Of a DNA stretch of 9,914 nucleotides, positions 6,932 to 9,914 are shown piece after piece. Each line of letters begins with the position of its first letter. Position 1 is the stretch's first letter. The DNA lies in NCBI GenBank assembly GCA_046727855.1, contig JBKPDL010000044.1, forward strand, positions 1 to 9,914, in the 5' to 3' direction. This DNA is from DASPWV01 sp046727855 (GTDB lineage Bacteria > Acidobacteriota > Vicinamibacteria > Vicinamibacterales > UBA2999). Below the pieces are notes generated by a model. The model ran no database searches. It saw only the letters and a program-made list of their open reading frames with translations, and was not told the DNA's origin. Position numbers and translations under genes: made by a program.

Positions 6932-7510
6932 TCACTTCGCAGGCGTGACCTCGATGAGCAACGCACCCGTAAAGGTGATGTCAACCGTGTCGCCCACCTT
7001 GACGCCTTCGATGTTCTTCGGGTTCCTCACACGGAAACTCACGATCCCTCCGTCCTGTCGCTTGACGGTGACCGACTGATTCTTCGCATCGATCGATTGC
7101 ACCGTCACCGAGACGGTTTCCTGCGCGGCAATGGTCCCGCCCGGCGACGCGCCCTTGCCAGGCGTCACGCTTGCGCCGCTCGCGGGAGGCGCCGGATCAC
7201 CGGGCTTGCGGACGTTAACGACGACCGATTCGTAATACGTCGCGGTCACCTTGTCGCCGACCTTGAGTTCGTCGAAACGCTTCATCTTGTCGTCGGCACG
7301 GACGATCGCGAGGGTGCCGTCCTCTCCCTTGAGCGTGATGAGCCTGGCACTTCGATCGATTGCTTCGATCGTCGCCGTCCGTTTCACCGGCTTGCTCAGT
7401 GGGTCGGCCGTGGCCTGGGGGTTGGGCGTTTGCGCGATGAGTTGGCTGTACATCAGCGTGCTGATGACGATCGCCAGCGAGGTCCGAATGCAACGACTAC
7501 GACGGATCAT
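6932..7510 (-). CDS. Secreted protein with two related beta-rich repeats
   Basis: The 192-aa product has a basic N-terminus and a hydrophobic stretch (about 10-26) ending LIAQ, a likely signal peptide with cleavage near 26-27; no lipobox cysteine is present. Two segments look like copies of one another: about 42-100 (TATIEAIDRSARLITLKGED...FDELKVGDKVTATYYESVVV, abridged) and about 131-188 (VSVTVQSIDAKNQSVTVKRQ...IEGVKVGDTVDITFTGALLI, abridged). Each has a T/V-x-x-I-D-x-x-x-x-x-V/I-T-L/V-K start and an L/V-K-V-G-D-x-V end. A Pro/Gly/Ala-rich linker (about 102-127) joins them. The repeats resemble small OB- or DUF5666-like beta domains of periplasmic proteins, but I cannot name the family securely. 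An AGGAG lies 6 nt before the ATG. It is the first gene of the - strand unit. Confidence 0.8.
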   Translation of the reverse strand: MIRRSRCIRTSLAIVISTLMYSQLIAQTPNPQATADPLSKPVKRTATIEAIDRSARLITLKGEDGTLAIVRADDKMKRFDELKVGDKVTATYYESVVVNVRKPGDPAPPASGASVTPGKGASPGGTIAAQETVSVTVQSIDAKNQSVTVKRQDGGIVSFRVRNPKNIEGVKVGDTVDITFTGALLIEVTPAK

Positions 7511-7874
7511 GCAAGTCTCCTGTCTATGGCTGCGGTTGCTGGACAGGCTCGACGCCCGGCCGTCACAGAGAGTAGCGGGGAACTACGGACGTTATGGCCG
7601 GAAAGTACGGGAGAGGTGGGTAAAAAGTACGGCTTTTGCCCGCAAATCCCGTGGACGACCGGACCTTTTCAGCAGCGACACGTACTTTTCCTTTCCCTCT
7701 GGTGGCCGCCTGGCCTGCCGCTGTCGGGCGGCTCGACGCCAACCTACTGTATCAGCGATGACCTTTACCAGGCGTCGCCGAGGCATTGCCGCGCTTGCGG
7801 CCGTCGCGTGTCGCGCGCACCATAGACTTCACCCATCATTATGGTTCTAGCTGTTCGCTGCGCTGGCCAATGAC
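7511..7874. promoter_or_regulatory. Divergent intergenic region with repeated AAAGTACGG motif
   Basis: This 364-nt gap separates the - strand unit from the + strand kinase and should hold both promoters; I saw no convincing -35/-10 pair. AAAGTACGG occurs at 7602-7610 and again at 7624-7632, start-to-start 22 bp or about two helical turns. AAAAGTACG at 7623-7631 recurs inverted as CGTACTTTT at 7681-7689. The middle copy sits in an imperfect palindrome: GGGTAAAA at 7618-7625 pairs with TTTTGCCC at 7634-7641 except for one mismatch. This arrangement suggests binding sites for a dimeric regulator. A weaker GC-rich inverted repeat is at 7705-7710 / 7727-7732. No RNA gene or further ORF is convincing here. 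Confidence 0.5.
7517..7521 (-). promoter_or_regulatory. Ribosome binding site of the first gene in the - strand unit
   Basis: AGGAG on the - strand lies 6 nt before the ATG at 7510. It is the strongest Shine-Dalgarno match in the unit at a normal distance and supports this start over internal methionines. Confidence 0.7.
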
Positions 7875-9914
7875 ATGACCATTGCCAAACGCCTGCTCGC
7901 CCTTCTGACCGTACCGCTGGCAGTGCTCCTGGGGCTGGGGGTCTTCACCGGGCTGCAGCTGACCAACATCGAGGTGCGCAGTCGGTTCGTCGCGGAATCC
8001 CGAATCGTCGCGCTCGCCACGCTCGGGAATCTCTCGCGGGCGTTCGCCGAGCTTCGCGTGAACGTGCGCAGCCATATGCTGGCCACCACCGACGCGCAGC
8101 GGGCCGCGGCCCGCGCCCGTTTCGATGAGGACGAGCGGGACGTGAAGCGTCTGCTGCAGGAGTACGCCGATCGTCTGGTCCTCGGCGACCGGGACCGACG
8201 GCTGCTCAGCGAGTTCGAGGTCCTCAGCCGCGAGTACATCGCCGGCGCCAGGCAGGTGATGCGGCTGGCGGATGAAGGGCGGACTGCCGACGCGATCGCT
8301 AATTTCGACAACACAATCGGCAAGGTCGGCGTGCGGCTCAGCGAGGTATCGAACGAATGGATCGCTCACGACCAGCAGGCCGCAACGGCGGCTGGCACTG
8401 CATCCATCGCGGCCATCGAGCGGTTCCAACGGAACGTGGTCCTCGCGACCTTGACGGCCCTCCTCCTGACCGGCGTACTCGGGTTTGTAACCCTTCGACG
8501 GATCGTGCACCCGATCCAGGCGCTGGACGCATCCGTCAACGCGATCGCGGCCGGTGACTACGCGAAAGCGGTCCCCTTCGTCCGGGCCACGGACGAGACG
8601 GGCGGGCTGGCGCGTTCGATCGACGTCCTCAAGCAGGGCGCCTCGCTGATGGACGAACAACGCTGGGCCAAGTCGAACGTCTCCAGAGTCACGGGAGAGC
8701 TGCAGGGTGCGGCCTCACGTCTGGAGTTCGGCGAGCGGCTGCTGTCGAACCTCGTGCCGATCTTGGGCGGCGGCGTCGCATCCTTCTACGTCTTCGACGA
8801 ATCGGCCGGACATCTGCAGCGGGTTGCCGCTTACGGCCTCGCCAACGTCTCAGGATGCCCAGGTTCGATCCGACTCGGTGAGGGGCTGGTTGGCCAGTGT
8901 GCGCGGGAGCGAAAGTCCATCACGCTCACGAACCTCCCTCCGCAGTACCTGCGCATTGAATCGAGCGTCGGCCAGGCCGCGCCGTTCCAGGCGTCGGCTC
9001 TGCCGGTCATGTCCCATGATGCGTTGATTGGCGTACTCGAAGTGGCATCCTTCCGCCCGTTCACCACGCGGGAGCAGGCGTTGCTGGACGAACTGCTGCC
9101 CGTGACGGCCATGAGCCTGGACATCCTGCAGCGCAACCTTCGCACGCAGGAATTGCTCGACCATACACGGGAACAGGCCCGGCGGCTCGAAGCGAGCGAA
9201 GCGGAGCTGCGCAAGGGAAGCGAGCAGCTTCAGCACACGAACTTCCAGGCGGATACCGCGCTGGAGCTGACGCAGGCCGGCTACTGGCACGTGCCGCTGG
9301 ACGGCTCGGGCTGGTACAACTCCTCCGAACGGGCCGCGCGCATCTTCGGCGACATTCCCAACGCCGACTTCCGTTACCAGGTGGCGGAATGGGCCGAGCA
9401 CGTTCGAGAGGGCGACGAGGAGGCGTGGAAGGCCACGATGGAAAACTTCACGGCTGCCGTGGAGGGCAGGATTCCGGCCTACAGCGCTGTGTACGCGTAC
9501 AAACGACCGGTGGACGGACGCGTCGTCTGGATCCGTGCCCTGGGCAATGTGGTGAAGGACGGCAGTGGCAAGCCGGTGGATATGTTCGGCGTGACACAGG
9601 ACATCACAGCGTTCAAGCGGCTGGAGCGGGAACTGGTCGATGCCCGACAGAAGGCCGAAGAAGCCACCGAGATGAAGTCCATGTTCCTCGCGAACATGAG
9701 CCACGAAATCCGTACGCCGATGAATGCGATCATCGGCCTTTCGCATCTCGCCCTCAAGACACAGCTCTCGGCCAAGCAGCGCGATTACATCACAAAGATC
9801 CACGATGCCGGCACCTCGCTGCTGGCGGTCATCAACGATATCCTCGACTTTTCCAAGATCGAGGCCGGCAAACTTGATCTCGAAAACACCGACTTCAAGC
9901 TCGACGAGGTCATC
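7875..9914 (+). CDS. Sensor histidine kinase (membrane, HAMP-GAF-PAS-HisKA), 5' part
   Basis: The frame is open from a TAG at 7848-7850 to the window end, giving 680 residues from the ATG at 7875. Order of parts: membrane helix 1 (about 5-28); a helical periplasmic sensor region resembling a four-helix bundle (about 30-185); membrane helix 2 (about 187-208); HAMP (about 207-262, with HPIQALDASVNAIAAGDY); GAF (about 283-417); a coiled-coil linker (about 420-457); PAS with PAC end (about 460-583, ending FGVTQDITAFKRLE); and HisKA, whose H-box MSHEIRTPMN gives phospho-acceptor His610, followed by NDILDFSKIEAGKL (654-667). The ATPase domain lies beyond the window, and by family habit receiver domains may follow, making a hybrid kinase. 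No strong Shine-Dalgarno precedes the ATG; CTG codons at 7851 and 7863 are the only in-frame alternatives. The signal is unknown. It is divergent from the - strand unit and could regulate it, which is inference. Confidence 0.93.
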   Translation, partial: MTIAKRLLALLTVPLAVLLGLGVFTGLQLTNIEVRSRFVAESRIVALATLGNLSRAFAELRVNVRSHMLATTDAQRAAARARFDEDERDVKRLLQEYADRLVLGDRDRRLLSEFEVLSREYIAGARQVMRLADEGRTADAIANFDNTIGKVGVRLSEVSNEWIAHDQQAATAAGTASIAAIERFQRNVVLATLTALLLTGVLGFVTLRRIVHPIQALDASVNAIAAGDYAKAVPFVRATDETGGLARSIDVLKQGASLMDEQRWAKSNVSRVTGELQGAASRLEFGERLLSNLVPILGGGVASFYVFDESAGHLQRVAAYGLANVSGCPGSIRLGEGLVGQCARERKSITLTNLPPQYLRIESSVGQAAPFQASALPVMSHDALIGVLEVASFRPFTTREQALLDELLPVTAMSLDILQRNLRTQELLDHTREQARRLEASEAELRKGSEQLQHTNFQADTALELTQAGYWHVPLDGSGWYNSSERAARIFGDIPNADFRYQVAEWAEHVREGDEEAWKATMENFTAAVEGRIPAYSAVYAYKRPVDGRVVWIRALGNVVKDGSGKPVDMFGVTQDITAFKRLERELVDARQKAEEATEMKSMFLANMSHEIRTPMNAIIGLSHLALKTQLSAKQRDYITKIHDAGTSLLAVINDILDFSKIEAGKLDLENTDFKLDEVI

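Noticed and set aside
6578..7825. A 415-codon + strand frame covering DUF1622, the secreted protein and the intergenic region
   Set aside because: It runs antisense to two supported genes and through the divergent gap, with composition typical of a shadow frame.
7511..7874. Sigma-70 promoters for the divergent genes
   Set aside because: Candidate boxes such as TACTCT on the - strand lack a matching -35 at proper spacing, so no specific promoter is called.
7839..8660. A 273-codon - strand frame opposite the kinase N-terminus
   Set aside because: The + strand has a continuous kinase with two membrane helices and HAMP; the - strand frame shows no family features.

Overview
The window is GC-rich bacterial DNA from a diderm (outer-membrane) organism. 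The evidence is a patatin with a signal peptide, POTRA-like segment and predicted outer-membrane barrel, plus periplasmic proteins with export signals. An Acidobacteriota-like or related soil or environmental lineage is a guess from the gene mix, not something the sequence proves. No tRNA, rRNA, CRISPR array or transposase gene was seen.

Left end (1-757): the 3' part of a RidA/YjgF-family gene on the + strand faces the 3' remnant of an AraC-family regulator on the - strand. The gap between their stop codons is filled almost exactly by an inverted-repeat element built on a CGCGGAT heptamer. The AraC remnant loses recognisable homology near 672, and an inverted repeat lies between it and the next gene.

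Centre (758-7510): six tightly packed - strand reading frames look like one transcription unit. In order of transcription they are: a two-repeat secreted protein of 192 aa; a DUF1622 membrane protein; a possible 37-aa small ORF; a type Vd-like patatin autotransporter; a fusion of a dicarboxylate/amino-acid symporter (SDF) domain with an extracytoplasmic solute-binding domain; and the RNA ligase RtcB. The gaps are 33, 5, 7, 19 and 8 nt. Five of the six products are envelope proteins or unassigned; RtcB is the cytoplasmic outlier.

Right end (7511-9914): a 364-nt divergent intergenic region carries a repeated AAAGTACGG motif, two direct copies 22 bp apart and one inverted. It separates the - strand unit from a large + strand sensor histidine kinase (two membrane segments, HAMP, GAF, PAS, HisKA) that runs off the window.

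The most interesting item is the symporter-binding protein fusion. By eye, its transport domain has lost the canonical Na+- and substrate-coordinating motifs of the glutamate transporter family, and a tethered receptor is attached. It may be a binding-protein-dependent secondary transporter, analogous in logic to TRAP systems.
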